This document shows positions 8,855-17,796 of a DNA stretch of 64,000 nucleotides, in pieces. The translations under genes and the position numbers were made by a program. Within the stretch, counting starts at the first letter, position 1; each line of letters opens with the position of its first letter. Under the pieces are notes generated by a model. That model worked only from the letters and a program-made list of their open reading frames with translations. It did not search any database and was not told where the DNA came from. Origin of the DNA: Paracoccus salipaludis (lineage in GTDB: Bacteria; Pseudomonadota; Alphaproteobacteria; Rhodobacterales; Rhodobacteraceae); NCBI RefSeq assembly GCF_002287065.1, contig NZ_NSJZ01000001.1:248001-312000 (forward strand), written 5' to 3'.

Positions 8855-10300
8855 ATGGCTGTCTGTCCGCCCCTGTCCCCCCGCATGATCTGCGGCGCAT
8901 CCATCCTGGCGCTTGGCCTTGCGGCCGGCCCCGCGCTGGCCGAAAGCATCTTCACCCCCGCCAGCGACGAGTTCACCGGTGATGTCCGCGCCGGTGCGGC
9001 CGAACAGGGTGCGCCGCTGGTGAAAGGCGGCGCGGCGCGGGTCGAGGGGCAGGGGCTGGTCCCCGGCCAGACCATCACCCTGATGCGCGGCACGACCGTC
9101 CTGAACGAGGGCGCGCCGATCACCGTCGATGCCGAGGGCAAGTTCAGCTTCGACCTGACGGTGGACGCCGGGGCCGCGACCGGCCTGCATCCCATCGTCG
9201 TCATCGCCGAGAACCCGGCGGCCGCCGAGGTCGTGACGCTCAAGGTCTCTCCGCAGGTGCCGGTTTCGGGCGCCGAGAACTTCGAGATCAAGGACGCCAA
9301 GGTCACGCGCGGGCTTTACCAGGTGATCTACTCGCCCGCCTCGGACGCGGTCTACGTGACCTCGGCCGTGGGCCGCCCGCCGGTGCGGGAATCCGCGCTG
9401 GTGCGGATCGACCCCGAGACGCTGGAAATCGAGGCGCAGGCGACCCCGCCCGAGGCACCGATGCCCGCACGCGCCGCGCCGCCCGCCGGGGGACAGGACG
9501 CCAACGACACGCGTCCCGCGCTGTTCGCCACCTATGGCGTCGCCGTGGATGACGAGAACGGCCATGTCTGGGTGACCAACACCCGTCAGGACACCGTGGC
9601 CGTCTACAAGCAGGACGACCTGTCGCTGGTGAAGCAGCTCGAGCCGGGCGCCGTGAACCACGCCCGCGACGTGGTCGTGGATGAAGGCCGCGACCGCGTC
9701 TATGCATCCTCGACCATGACCGGCAACATCGAGGTCTTCGACAGCAAGACGCTGGAAAAGCTGGATCCCATCGTCATCGAGTCGGCCGAGCGGGGCGAGG
9801 ATTTCTCGGTCATGGCGCTGGACGTCGATCCCGAAAGCGGGACTCTGGTGACGGTTTCGATGACCACGGACGAACTGGCGGTGGTCGATCTGGGTTCGGG
9901 CGAGGTCAAGGTGCATCCGCTGCCGGGCGCGGTGCGCGCCTCGGGGGTGGCCTATGACCCGAAGGAAGATCTGGCCTTCGTCGCCTCGCAGGAAACCGAC
10001 AACCTGCTGATCGTGAAGGCCGCGACCGGCGAGATCCTCCATGACGTGGACACCGGCGCGGGCGCGCTGAACGTGACCTTCGAGCCGGTGAGCCGCCTGG
10101 CCTTTGTCGCCAACCGCGGCGCGGGCACGATCACGGCCGTGGGCACGGACGGCAAGGTCGTGGCCAACATCGACGCGGGCACCTATCCGAACCAGTTGCG
10201 CGCCGACGGCAAGGGCAATGTCTGGGCCGTGAACAAGTCGCGCGGCGAGAACGACGAGGAAGGCGACCGCATCTGGAAGATCTCGCCCAAGGCCGACTGA
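8855..10300 (+). CDS. Secreted YncE-like beta-propeller protein of an iron locus
   Basis: A 481-residue protein with a signal peptide (hydrophobic stretch after MICG, cleavage near ALAES). A short beta-rich N-terminal domain (about residues 30-150) is followed by repeated blades of the form VAVDDENGHVWVTNT, VVVDEGRDRVYASS, VAYDPKEDLAFVAS and NVTFEPVSRLAFVAN, the pattern of YVTN/YncE seven-bladed propellers. AAAGGAGATCGTC precedes ATG 8855. YncE-like proteins are periplasmic and often iron-regulated, but their molecular role is poorly known. Here the gene leads the uptake group (binding protein, permease, ATPase) and is probably in one transcript with it. Confidence 0.8.
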   Translation: MAVCPPLSPRMICGASILALGLAAGPALAESIFTPASDEFTGDVRAGAAEQGAPLVKGGAARVEGQGLVPGQTITLMRGTTVLNEGAPITVDAEGKFSFDLTVDAGAATGLHPIVVIAENPAAAEVVTLKVSPQVPVSGAENFEIKDAKVTRGLYQVIYSPASDAVYVTSAVGRPPVRESALVRIDPETLEIEAQATPPEAPMPARAAPPAGGQDANDTRPALFATYGVAVDDENGHVWVTNTRQDTVAVYKQDDLSLVKQLEPGAVNHARDVVVDEGRDRVYASSTMTGNIEVFDSKTLEKLDPIVIESAERGEDFSVMALDVDPESGTLVTVSMTTDELAVVDLGSGEVKVHPLPGAVRASGVAYDPKEDLAFVASQETDNLLIVKAATGEILHDVDTGAGALNVTFEPVSRLAFVANRGAGTITAVGTDGKVVANIDAGTYPNQLRADGKGNVWAVNKSRGENDEEGDRIWKISPKAD

Positions 10301-10400
10301 GGCCCGAGGCTTGACAGCAAACGGGGCGGGGGCCGATACGGGCCCCCGCCCGCACCCATTCAGGACGCCCTGCATCCTTGGGGCACCGAAGGAGGTCGCG

Positions 10401-11495
10401 ATGCCTGTCCTGTTCCGCGCACTGGCCCTGCTGGCCGCCCTGATCGCCGCCCCCGCGCTGGCCGAGGTCACGGCGACCGACATCCTCGGCCGCGAGGTCA
10501 CGCTGGAGGCCCCGGCCCGGCGGATCGTGCTGGGCGAGGGACGGCACATGGCGGTGCTGGGCCTGCTGCACGACGATCCGGTCTCGAAGGTCGTCGGCTG
10601 GCGGCAGGACAAGGCGCTGGACGAGCCGACCCTGGCCGCCTATCGCCAGCGCTTTCCGGCCATCGACGCGATCCGGCCCGTGGGTTCGGGCAACCGCGAC
10701 ATTTCCGTCGAAAGCATCATCGCGCTGGACCCCGACCTGCTGATCCTGTCGCTGATGGATGCGAACGATCCCGGAACGGACCGCGCACGCGAGCAGGTCG
10801 AGGCCGCGGGCATTCCCGTGGCATACGTCGATTTCTTCTCGCAGCCGCTGGAGAACTCGATTCCTTCGCTGCGCATCCTCGGCGCGCTGACCGGGGGCGA
10901 GGCGAAGGCCGAGGAGTTTGCCGCATTCTACGAAAGCCGCCTGTCCCGCATCCGCGAGCGGCTGGCGGACCCGTCCATCCCCCGCCCCAGCGTCTTTTTC
11001 CACGTCCATGCCGCGCCGCAGGGCTGCTGTTCCACCGTCGGGCAGGGCGTCTTCGCCCAGTTCATCGAGACGGCGGGAGGGCGCAACATCGGGGCCGAGG
11101 CGGTGCAGGGCGTCCTGGGCAACGTCAGCCTGGAATTCCTGATCGGCTCGGACCCGGATTTCTACATCGCCACAGGGGGCGCCCACATGGCCGCGCGCGG
11201 GGGGCTGGTGCTGGGGACAGGCGTCCCCGAGGACGCCGCGCGCGACAGCTTCGCCACCCTGATCGCGGCGCCGGGCTTTTCCTCGCTTCGCGCGGTCGAG
11301 GAGGGCCGCGCGGTGGGCGTCTGGCACCTGTTCAACGACACGCCCAGCCATATCGCGCTGATCGAATACCTCGCCAAGGCCTTCCATCCCGACCTGTTCG
11401 CGGACGTGGACCCGGCCGCGACGCTGGCCGAGATCGACGCGCGCTTCTCGCCCGTGTCCGTGCCCGGAACCTGGTGGATCGCACCGCAGCCCTGA
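10401..11495 (+). CDS. Ferric-siderophore ABC transporter, periplasmic binding protein
   Basis: A 364-residue TroA/BtuF-fold binding protein with a signal peptide (ALALLAALIAAPALAEV). The typical opening VTATDILGREVTLEAPARRIVLG is followed by a second lobe containing DPDLLILSLMD and a late DPDFYIATGG. It would capture the iron-siderophore complex in the periplasm and deliver it to the FecCD permease encoded next. GGAGG lies five bases before ATG 10401. A GTG or ATG further upstream would add non-conserved residues. The stop codon overlaps the permease start (TGATG). The ligand is inferred from the neighbouring biosynthesis genes. Confidence 0.88.
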   Translation: MPVLFRALALLAALIAAPALAEVTATDILGREVTLEAPARRIVLGEGRHMAVLGLLHDDPVSKVVGWRQDKALDEPTLAAYRQRFPAIDAIRPVGSGNRDISVESIIALDPDLLILSLMDANDPGTDRAREQVEAAGIPVAYVDFFSQPLENSIPSLRILGALTGGEAKAEEFAAFYESRLSRIRERLADPSIPRPSVFFHVHAAPQGCCSTVGQGVFAQFIETAGGRNIGAEAVQGVLGNVSLEFLIGSDPDFYIATGGAHMAARGGLVLGTGVPEDAARDSFATLIAAPGFSSLRAVEEGRAVGVWHLFNDTPSHIALIEYLAKAFHPDLFADVDPAATLAEIDARFSPVSVPGTWWIAPQP

Positions 11496-12532
11496 TGCAG
11501 ACGGAAAGCCTCCACCGCTATCACGCGCTCAACCGCCGCCGCGTCCTGCTGGTCGCGGGAATGCTGGCCGTCGCGTTGCTGGCGGTCGTGGCCGACCTGA
11601 TGACCGGCCCGGCGGGGCTGCCCTTGGCCGAAACGCTGGGGGCGCTGACCGGCTGGGGCGAGGTCGCCCGGTCCGCCGAGGTGATCGTCTGGCAGGTCCG
11701 CCTGCCGGTCGCGATCATGGCGCTGCTGGTCGGCGCGGCGCTGGCCCTTGCCGGGGCCGAGATGCAAACCGTGCTGGAAAACCCGCTGGCCGAGCCGTTC
11801 ACGCTGGGCGTCTCGGCCTCGGCGGCCCTCGGAGCGGCAACGGCGATCGTGCTGGGCCTCAGCCTGCCCGGCCTGCCCCCGGTGTGGAGCGTGTCGGCCA
11901 ACGCCTTCCTGTTTGCGCTGGGCGCGCTGGCGCTGCTGCAGCTGATGGGACGGCTGCGCGGCGGCGGCCCCGAGGTGCTGATCCTTTGCGGCATCGCGCT
12001 GAACTTCACGGCGGGGGCCTTTCTGTCGCTGCTGCAGTTCGTGGCCTCGGCGGACGCGCTGCAGCAACTGGTCTTCTGGACCATGGGCAGCCTGGCGGCG
12101 GCAAGCTGGCCCGGCGTCACCGTGCTGGCCGTGGTGCTGGCCGTCACCGCGCCCTTTTCGCTGAAGGCCGCATGGCAGTTGACCGCACTGCGGCTGGGCG
12201 AGGAACAGGCGCGCAGCTTCGGGGTGGACGTGGCGCGGCTGCGGCGCTGGTCGCTGCTGCGGGTCAGCCTGCTTGCGGCCTCGGCCGTGTCCATGGTGGG
12301 CGTGATCGGCTTTGTGGGCCTCGCCGGGCCGCATATCGCCCGGATGCTGCTGGGCGAGGACCACCGCTTCTTCCTGCCCGGCAGCCTGCTGACCGGGGCG
12401 GTTGTCATGTCGCTGGCCTCGCTGGTGTCCAAGACCGTCGTGCCGGGGGTGCTGCTGCCGGTGGGGCTTGTGACCTCGCTGATCGGGCTGCCGATCTTCT
12501 TCTCGCTGATCCTGCGGGGACGCGGACGATGA
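11495..12532 (+). CDS. FecCD-family siderophore ABC transporter permease
   Basis: A 345-residue membrane protein of the BtuC/FecCD family with about nine to ten hydrophobic helices. Conserved stretches include VRLPVAIMALLVGAALALAGAEMQ, NPLAEPFTLGVSASAALGA and the cytoplasmic coupling region FVGLAGPHIARMLLG. ATG 11495 shares its A with the TGA of the binding-protein gene. A GTG at 11474 is possible but less likely. Only one permease gene is present, so the channel should be a homodimer. Its stop overlaps the ATPase start (ATGA). Confidence 0.9.
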   Translation: MQTESLHRYHALNRRRVLLVAGMLAVALLAVVADLMTGPAGLPLAETLGALTGWGEVARSAEVIVWQVRLPVAIMALLVGAALALAGAEMQTVLENPLAEPFTLGVSASAALGAATAIVLGLSLPGLPPVWSVSANAFLFALGALALLQLMGRLRGGGPEVLILCGIALNFTAGAFLSLLQFVASADALQQLVFWTMGSLAAASWPGVTVLAVVLAVTAPFSLKAAWQLTALRLGEEQARSFGVDVARLRRWSLLRVSLLAASAVSMVGVIGFVGLAGPHIARMLLGEDHRFFLPGSLLTGAVVMSLASLVSKTVVPGVLLPVGLVTSLIGLPIFFSLILRGRGR

Positions 12533-13293
12533 GCGGCTTGCTGATCGAGGGGCTGACCGTTTCCTACGGTCGCCGCAGGATCGTCGAGGGGCTGGACCTG
12601 CCGCCGCTGATGCCGGGCGAGATCACCGTGCTGGCGGGGCCGAACGCGGCCGGGAAATCGACGCTGCTGAAGGGGATCGCGGGGCTTCTGCCGACGCGGG
12701 GACGGGTGATGTTCGGGGACCGCGACCTTGCGGCGCTGTCGGCGGGGGATCGGGCGCGGACCCTGGGCTTCATGCCGCAGACGCTGCCCTCGGGCGCGGC
12801 GCTGTCGGTGCTGGAAAGCGTGATCGCCGCGCGTTCGGCCAGTGGCGAGGGCGCAGGCGCGGACCGGGCCGCGATGGCGGTGCTGGAGCGGCTGGGGATC
12901 GGTCCGCTTGCGCTCGATCCTCTGGACCGCCTGTCGGGCGGGCAGCGGCAGATGGTGGGGCTGGCGCAGGCGCTTGTCCGCGACCCCGCGCTGCTGCTGC
13001 TGGACGAACCGACCAGCGCGCTGGACATGGCCCGTCAGGTCCGCCTGCTGACCGAGGTGCGCCGCGTCGCCGCCGAGGGGCGGGTGGTGCTGGCGGTGCT
13101 GCATGATCTCGCGCTTGCCGCGCAATGGGCCGACCGGATCGCCGTCCTGCACAAGGGCCGCCTGCACAGCTTCGGCACCCCTGCCGAGGTCGTCACCCCC
13201 GCCATGCTGGCCGAGGTCTATGGCGTCGAGGCGCGGGTCGAGCGTTGCTCTCGGGGCCGTCTCATGGTGCTGATCGACGGCGAGACGGTGTGA
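12529..13293 (+). CDS. Siderophore ABC transporter ATP-binding protein
   Basis: A 254-residue ATPase with Walker A GPNAAGKST, the signature LSGGQRQMV, Walker B LLLLDEPTSALD and the switch histidine in VLHDLALAA. It pairs with the FecCD permease immediately upstream, with a four-base overlap, and energises import of the ferric siderophore. It is the last gene of the uptake operon. A 31-base gap separates it from waaA on the same strand. Confidence 0.92.
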   Translation: MSGLLIEGLTVSYGRRRIVEGLDLPPLMPGEITVLAGPNAAGKSTLLKGIAGLLPTRGRVMFGDRDLAALSAGDRARTLGFMPQTLPSGAALSVLESVIAARSASGEGAGADRAAMAVLERLGIGPLALDPLDRLSGGQRQMVGLAQALVRDPALLLLDEPTSALDMARQVRLLTEVRRVAAEGRVVLAVLHDLALAAQWADRIAVLHKGRLHSFGTPAEVVTPAMLAEVYGVEARVERCSRGRLMVLIDGETV

Positions 13294-13324
13294 GGGGCAC
13301 CGCCCGAGCCGTGAGGGGTTCCCG

Positions 13325-14530
13325 ATGATCTACCGTGCCGCCACCACGCTTGCCGACGCGGCCCTGCGCGCGGCGGCCCCGCTGGCGGGCGCGGCGCTGC
13401 GGCAGAGGCTGGTGCTGGACGACCCGCCACCGGCCATTCCGGGCGGCATCTGGGTCCACGGGGCAAGCGTCGGAGAGCTGAACTCGGCCCGTCCGGTGAT
13501 CGAGGCGCTGGCCGCGAACCGCCCGCTGCTGGTGACGGCGAACACGGAAACCGGCCGCGCCGTGGCGCAGGGCTGGGGCCTGCCCGCGCGGCTTGCCCCC
13601 CTGGACGTGCCGGGGGCGCTGGGGCGCTTTCTCGACGCCGCGCGGCCCGCGCTGATGGTGACGGTCGAGAACGAGATCTGGCCCAACCGCGCGGCGCAGG
13701 CACGCCGCCGGGGCATCGCCCAGGCGGTGATCGGGGCGCGGATGTCGGCGCGCTCGGCCCGCCGCTGGAGCAGGGCGCGGGGGCTGATCGGCCCGGTGCT
13801 GGCCGGGCTCGACCTGCTGTCCGCGCAGGACGACGGGACCGAGGCGCATCTGCTCGCCCTGGGTCTGCCCGAAAGCGCCCTTGCGCCGAGACTGAACCTC
13901 AAGCTGCTCGGGCCGGCCGCGGTCCGTCCCCCCGAGGATTCGACGGCGCGCGACGGCGTGTGGCTCGCCGCCTCGACCCATGAGGGCGAGGAGGAGCCGG
14001 TCCTTGCCGCCCATGCCGCGCTGCGGGCGCGCTTTCCGGGCCTGCGGCTGATCCTTGCGCCCCGCCATCCGCGGCGCGCCGACGAGGTGGCGCGCCTGAT
14101 CGCCGCGCAGGGCTTTCAGGTCACGCGGCTGGGGGATCGCCCCCTTGCCGAGGCAGGCGTGCCGCCCGTCCTGCTGATCGACCGCCTGGGCGTCCTGGCC
14201 GGGGCCTATGCGGCGGCGGGCGTCTGCCTCACCGGTGGCTCCCTGGCGGACCGGGGCGGGCATACCCCGTGGGAGCCCGCCGCCTGGCGCTGCGCGCTGC
14301 TGCACGGGCCGCATGTGGCGAATTTCCGCGCCGACTACGCCGCGCTCGACGCCGATGGCGCGTCCCGGCCGGTCGATGCCGGCACGCTGGCCGAGACCCT
14401 GGGCGCGATCCTGGCCGATCCGTCTGCGCGCCGGGCGATGGGGCAGGCGGCACGCGCGGCGCTGGACCGCGCCGCCCCCGATCCCGCCCCGCTGGTCGCG
14501 CGCCTGCTGGCCCTGGCCACGCCCGCGTGA
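13325..14530 (+). CDS. waaA: 3-deoxy-D-manno-octulosonic acid (Kdo) transferase
   Basis: A 401-residue GT-B glycosyltransferase that adds Kdo to lipid A precursor at the inner membrane. Hallmarks are WVHGASVGE near the N-terminus, ENEIWPN in the N-terminal lobe, and GGSLADRGGHTPWEPA in the C-terminal lobe, the counterpart of the GGSLxxxGGHNxLEP motif. The N-terminal membrane anchor found in enteric WaaA is weak here. GAGGGG lies before ATG 13325. It is a housekeeping gene and unrelated to the preceding transport operon, though it could be read through from it. Confidence 0.88.
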   Translation: MIYRAATTLADAALRAAAPLAGAALRQRLVLDDPPPAIPGGIWVHGASVGELNSARPVIEALAANRPLLVTANTETGRAVAQGWGLPARLAPLDVPGALGRFLDAARPALMVTVENEIWPNRAAQARRRGIAQAVIGARMSARSARRWSRARGLIGPVLAGLDLLSAQDDGTEAHLLALGLPESALAPRLNLKLLGPAAVRPPEDSTARDGVWLAASTHEGEEEPVLAAHAALRARFPGLRLILAPRHPRRADEVARLIAAQGFQVTRLGDRPLAEAGVPPVLLIDRLGVLAGAYAAAGVCLTGGSLADRGGHTPWEPAAWRCALLHGPHVANFRADYAALDADGASRPVDAGTLAETLGAILADPSARRAMGQAARAALDRAAPDPAPLVARLLALATPA

Positions 14531-14589
14531 GCCGCCTTTCGTCCTGCCGGGACAATGCCTATATCCAGCCCGCTGAAGGGATGATCCGC

Positions 14590-15006
14590 ATGATCCGTTA
14601 CGCATTGCGCTGCGACAAGGGGCACGACTTTGACAGCTGGTTCCGCTCGGCCGCAGGCTTCGACACGCTGAGCGCCGAAGGGCAGGTAAGCTGCTCCATC
14701 TGCGGCAGCACCGAGGTCGCCAAGGCCCCCATGGCCCCCGCCATCCCGCGGGACGAAAGCGCGCGCCCCCTCGACAACCCCGCTTCGGCGCTGGAGCAGG
14801 CGATGCGCGAACTGCGCCGGCATGTCGAGGAGAACTCGGACTATGTGGGCGAAAGCTTTGCGACCACCGCGCGCGCGATGCACGAAGGCAAGATCCCCGA
14901 GCGGTCCATCCACGGCGAGGCCCGCCCCGACGAAGCCCGCCAGCTGATCGAGGACGGCATTCCCGTCGCCCCCTTGCCGTTCCGCGCCCCCCGCAAGCTG
15001 AGCTGA
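14590..15006 (+). CDS. DUF1178 family protein
   Basis: A 138-residue protein matching the short DUF1178 family common in alphaproteobacteria: MIRYALRCDKGHDFDSWF at the start, a zinc-ribbon-like CSICGS, and a C-terminal DEARQLIEDGIPVAPLPF. Two in-frame ATGs occur at 14581 and 14590. GAAGGG directly abuts the first and is nine bases from the second, so I use 14590. Function is unknown; the cysteine pairs suggest metal binding. It ends 16 bases before a strong hairpin terminator. Confidence 0.85.
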   Translation: MIRYALRCDKGHDFDSWFRSAAGFDTLSAEGQVSCSICGSTEVAKAPMAPAIPRDESARPLDNPASALEQAMRELRRHVEENSDYVGESFATTARAMHEGKIPERSIHGEARPDEARQLIEDGIPVAPLPFRAPRKLS

Positions 15007-15021
15007 CGCTTTCCAAATGAA

Positions 15022-15044
15022 AAAGACCGGCAGTGCCGGTCTTT
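15022..15044. terminator. Bidirectional intrinsic terminator
   Basis: Ten-base stem AAAGACCGGC / GCCGGTCTTT with a three-base AGT loop, preceded by A residues and followed by T-rich sequence. It lies between the DUF1178 gene and the oppositely oriented RTX/Hint gene and can end transcription from both sides. Confidence 0.85.
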
Positions 15045-15069
15045 CTGCTGTCATGGGCAGGGCCGTGGG

Positions 15070-17796
15070 TCAGGCCACCAGCGGCCTGCGGTTCTGGGCG
15101 TGGCGCATCGCCAGCTTGCGCCCCATCCGCCCCGAAGCCATCACGCGGGCCGACGGGCGCGCGAAGCTGCCGTCCCGCAGTTCCGGGAACAGCGCCAGGA
15201 TTTCCTCGCGCGCAGCCTCGCCCGCCATGTCCAGCGCGTTCCGGCCGGGATGCAGGGACTCGGTTTCCGCGCCGTTCGACCAGACCACCTGATGGTCGTC
15301 GAACAGGAGGTGGACATAGGTCACGCCGTCCAGGTCCTGCGCGATGTCGATGCCCTCCACCAGCAGCAGCTGCTTGGCGGCGACCAGCACCTCGTCCGTG
15401 CCGAACATCTTCTGCGCGATCCTCGAGCGGACCAGCACCCGGTGCTGGGGCGACACGATCAGGTCGGCCGAAGGCGTGCCCGCCCCCAGCGCACCCGCGC
15501 GGATGCGGATGGGGCGCAGGTTCGGCGCGGCCTCGAACTCGGCTTGGGTCAGGACGCGGCGGCCCACCCAGCGGACGGGCTGCAGGCCTGCGTCGCGGGT
15601 GCGCACCAGGTCGCCCGCCTTCAGGTCCTCGGCCGGAACCGGCCCGCTGTCGGTGTCGATCAGCGCGTCCGCCCCGAAGCAGAGGACGTTGGTGTTGGTG
15701 GCGTCCAGCGCCGCCCCCAGGACAGCCGTGCCGTCAAGCCGGATCGCCAGGTCCAGCGTGGTTGTCAGGCCATTCTGCCCGTCCAGCATGTTCAGCCGCC
15801 CGTCGGCCTGGTCGGCCCGCAGCCAGGCCAGCGGATTGTTGAACTGCCGCCCCGGGTTGGCCTGGTTCCACAGCGCCAGGTTGGCGGCGTTGTAGTAGCC
15901 CGAAAGATCGATGAAGTCGCGATTCTGCGCGTCGGCGCCGGTGTTGAAATCCTCGATCCCGTCACCGCTGCCCGCGACAAAGGTGTCGCGGCCCGCGCCC
16001 CCGAACAGGGAATCGCTGCCGTCGCCGCCGTTCACGACATCGTCCCCGTTGCCGCCCAGCAGCGTGTCCGCACCGAGCCCCCCGAGCAGCGAGTCGTTGC
16101 CGTCGCCTCCGCTCAGCGAGTCGTCCCCCGCGTCGCCCGAGATGGTGTCGTTGCCGAAGCCGCCGAGGATCGTGTCGCCGCCCTCGCCGCCCGAGAGCAG
16201 GTCCGCACCGCCCTGGCTGTCCGTGCCGAGGCTGTCGTCGCCGTAGATCAGGTCCGCGCCCGCACCGCCCTGGACGGTGTCGGCACCCAGTCCCCCGGTC
16301 ACGGTGTCGTTGCCTGCGCCCGACACGACCGAGTCGTTCCCGATGCCCGCGTCGATGCGGTCCGCACCGCCCAGCGTGTCGGTGCCCAAGGTGTCATCGC
16401 CGAAGATCCGGTCGTCGCCCGCGCCGCCCTGGACGGTGTCGGCACCCAGTCCCCCGGTGACAGTGTCGTTGCCGAAGCCCGCCACGACCGAGTCGTTCCC
16501 GATGCCCGCGTCGATGCTGTCCGCACCGCCCAGCGTGTCGGTGCCCAAGGTGTCATCGCCGAAGATCCGGTCGTCGCCCGCGCCGCCCTGGACGGTGTCG
16601 GCCCCCAGGCCGCCGGTGACGGTGTCGTTGCCGAAGCCCGCCACGACCGAGTCGCCTCCGACCCCCGCATCGATGCTGTCCGCACCGCCGAGCGTGTCGG
16701 TGCCCAAGGTGTCGTCACCATAGACCGTGTCGCTGCCTTCGCCTCCCTGGATCGTGTCGGCGCCCAGTCCCCCGGTCACGGTGTCATTGCCGACGCCCGC
16801 GACAACCGAGTCGTTCCCGGCCCCCGCGTTGATCAGGTCCGCGCCGCCCAGCGTGTCGGTGCCCAGCGTGTCGTCGCCGTAGATCGTGTCGCCGCCGTTG
16901 CCGCCGTCCAGAAGGTCCGCGCCAGTGCCGCCGATCAGAAGGTCGTCGCCGTTGCCACCGTAAAGCGAGTCGTCGCCTGCACCGCCGTCCAGCGAGTCGT
17001 TCGAGCCGTCATCCACCGTGGCGCTGGTGTAGCCATACAGCAGGTCGTTGCCGTCGCCCCCGCGGATCGAGTCCGCCCCGGCCCCTGCCCAGACGGTGTC
17101 ATTGCCGATGCCGGCCCGGATGAAGTCCTGGTTGCCGGTGGCGCCGGGGAGCATGGCGTCGTTGTTGTCGACCCTGTCGCCATCGACGTCACCTGTGTAG
17201 CTCGCATCGATGAGGTCGTTGCCGTCGGTGCCGTCCACGTAGCCGTCCTGAAAGGCGCGCAGCGCCTGACGGACGGTGGACACTTGCGAGAAGTTCGAGG
17301 AATAGCTGCTGGAGGTCGTCGGCAGGGTGACGCTAATGATAGGATACTCGAGAACCTGAGTATCCGTGGTCGTATCGCTCATCGGCGGCATGATGAAGGC
17401 ATTGCCGTTCACGTCCTGCAGGATTCGTGCAGGTCCGGTGATCGTCCGGATCGTGCCGCCCGGAAGCAGTTGCGTGAACGAGGCACCTTGGACAACGACA
17501 GCCGTGTCCGGTTGGTAGCTGAACTGCTGGTCTCCAATCCGATAGGAGATCGTTTCGGTAGATCCGGCCGTCTGGTTGAACGGAATCCCGTTGTCATTGT
17601 TGGTGTCGTTCAGCGTGATCCGCGTGCTTTGCGCATACAAGGGCTCGCCTGAGGCCCCGAATGTCCTGCCATTCAATACTGAAAAGGCGTTTTCCGCAGC
17701 GTTACTGGGGTTGGTGCCGGTGGTAACGGTCCCTTCGATCGGGTCCATGTCGGCCAGTTTGCCCAGGTAAAGTCCGGCATAGGTCACAGTCGCCAT
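15070..17796 (-). CDS. Secreted RTX-repeat protein with C-terminal Hint domain
   Basis: A 908-residue acidic protein without an N-terminal signal peptide. Residues 1-190 are a non-repetitive beta-rich region. Residues about 190-600 carry many calcium-binding RTX nonapeptides of the GGxGxDxxx type, including regular 53-residue units beginning DDTLGTDTLGGAD. From Cys706 (CFGADALIDTDSGPVPAEDL) to about residue 850 is a Hint_2-type domain with SPQHRVLV, related to hedgehog/intein self-processing folds. Proteins of this design are abundant in Rhodobacteraceae and are thought to be exported by type I secretion. No TolC/HlyB/HlyD genes are in the window. Possible roles are surface or matrix proteins or a processed exoprotein; none is demonstrated. 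Confidence 0.85.
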   Translation of the reverse strand: MATVTYAGLYLGKLADMDPIEGTVTTGTNPSNAAENAFSVLNGRTFGASGEPLYAQSTRITLNDTNNDNGIPFNQTAGSTETISYRIGDQQFSYQPDTAVVVQGASFTQLLPGGTIRTITGPARILQDVNGNAFIMPPMSDTTTDTQVLEYPIISVTLPTTSSSYSSNFSQVSTVRQALRAFQDGYVDGTDGNDLIDASYTGDVDGDRVDNNDAMLPGATGNQDFIRAGIGNDTVWAGAGADSIRGGDGNDLLYGYTSATVDDGSNDSLDGGAGDDSLYGGNGDDLLIGGTGADLLDGGNGGDTIYGDDTLGTDTLGGADLINAGAGNDSVVAGVGNDTVTGGLGADTIQGGEGSDTVYGDDTLGTDTLGGADSIDAGVGGDSVVAGFGNDTVTGGLGADTVQGGAGDDRIFGDDTLGTDTLGGADSIDAGIGNDSVVAGFGNDTVTGGLGADTVQGGAGDDRIFGDDTLGTDTLGGADRIDAGIGNDSVVSGAGNDTVTGGLGADTVQGGAGADLIYGDDSLGTDSQGGADLLSGGEGGDTILGGFGNDTISGDAGDDSLSGGDGNDSLLGGLGADTLLGGNGDDVVNGGDGSDSLFGGAGRDTFVAGSGDGIEDFNTGADAQNRDFIDLSGYYNAANLALWNQANPGRQFNNPLAWLRADQADGRLNMLDGQNGLTTTLDLAIRLDGTAVLGAALDATNTNVLCFGADALIDTDSGPVPAEDLKAGDLVRTRDAGLQPVRWVGRRVLTQAEFEAAPNLRPIRIRAGALGAGTPSADLIVSPQHRVLVRSRIAQKMFGTDEVLVAAKQLLLVEGIDIAQDLDGVTYVHLLFDDHQVVWSNGAETESLHPGRNALDMAGEAAREEILALFPELRDGSFARPSARVMASGRMGRKLAMRHAQNRRPLVA
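16206..16882. repeat. 159-bp tandem repeats inside the RTX gene
   Basis: Four to five near-identical copies of a 159-base unit (53 codons) occur in register, each containing the coding sequence for DDTLGTDTLGGAD. Copies start about every 159 bases (near 16875, 16716, 16557, 16398 and 16239 reading leftwards). The inner copies are most alike, which suggests recent duplication or gene conversion. The last one has diverged to DDSLGTDSQGG. Confidence 0.85.

Noticed and set aside
16206..16882. CRISPR-like regular repeat array
   Set aside because: The repeats are contiguous 159-base coding units of an RTX protein, without spacers.
15100..17652. An 850-codon plus-strand frame across the RTX gene
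   Set aside because: Its apparent repeats mirror the RTX repeats of the other strand; no start signal or family feature.
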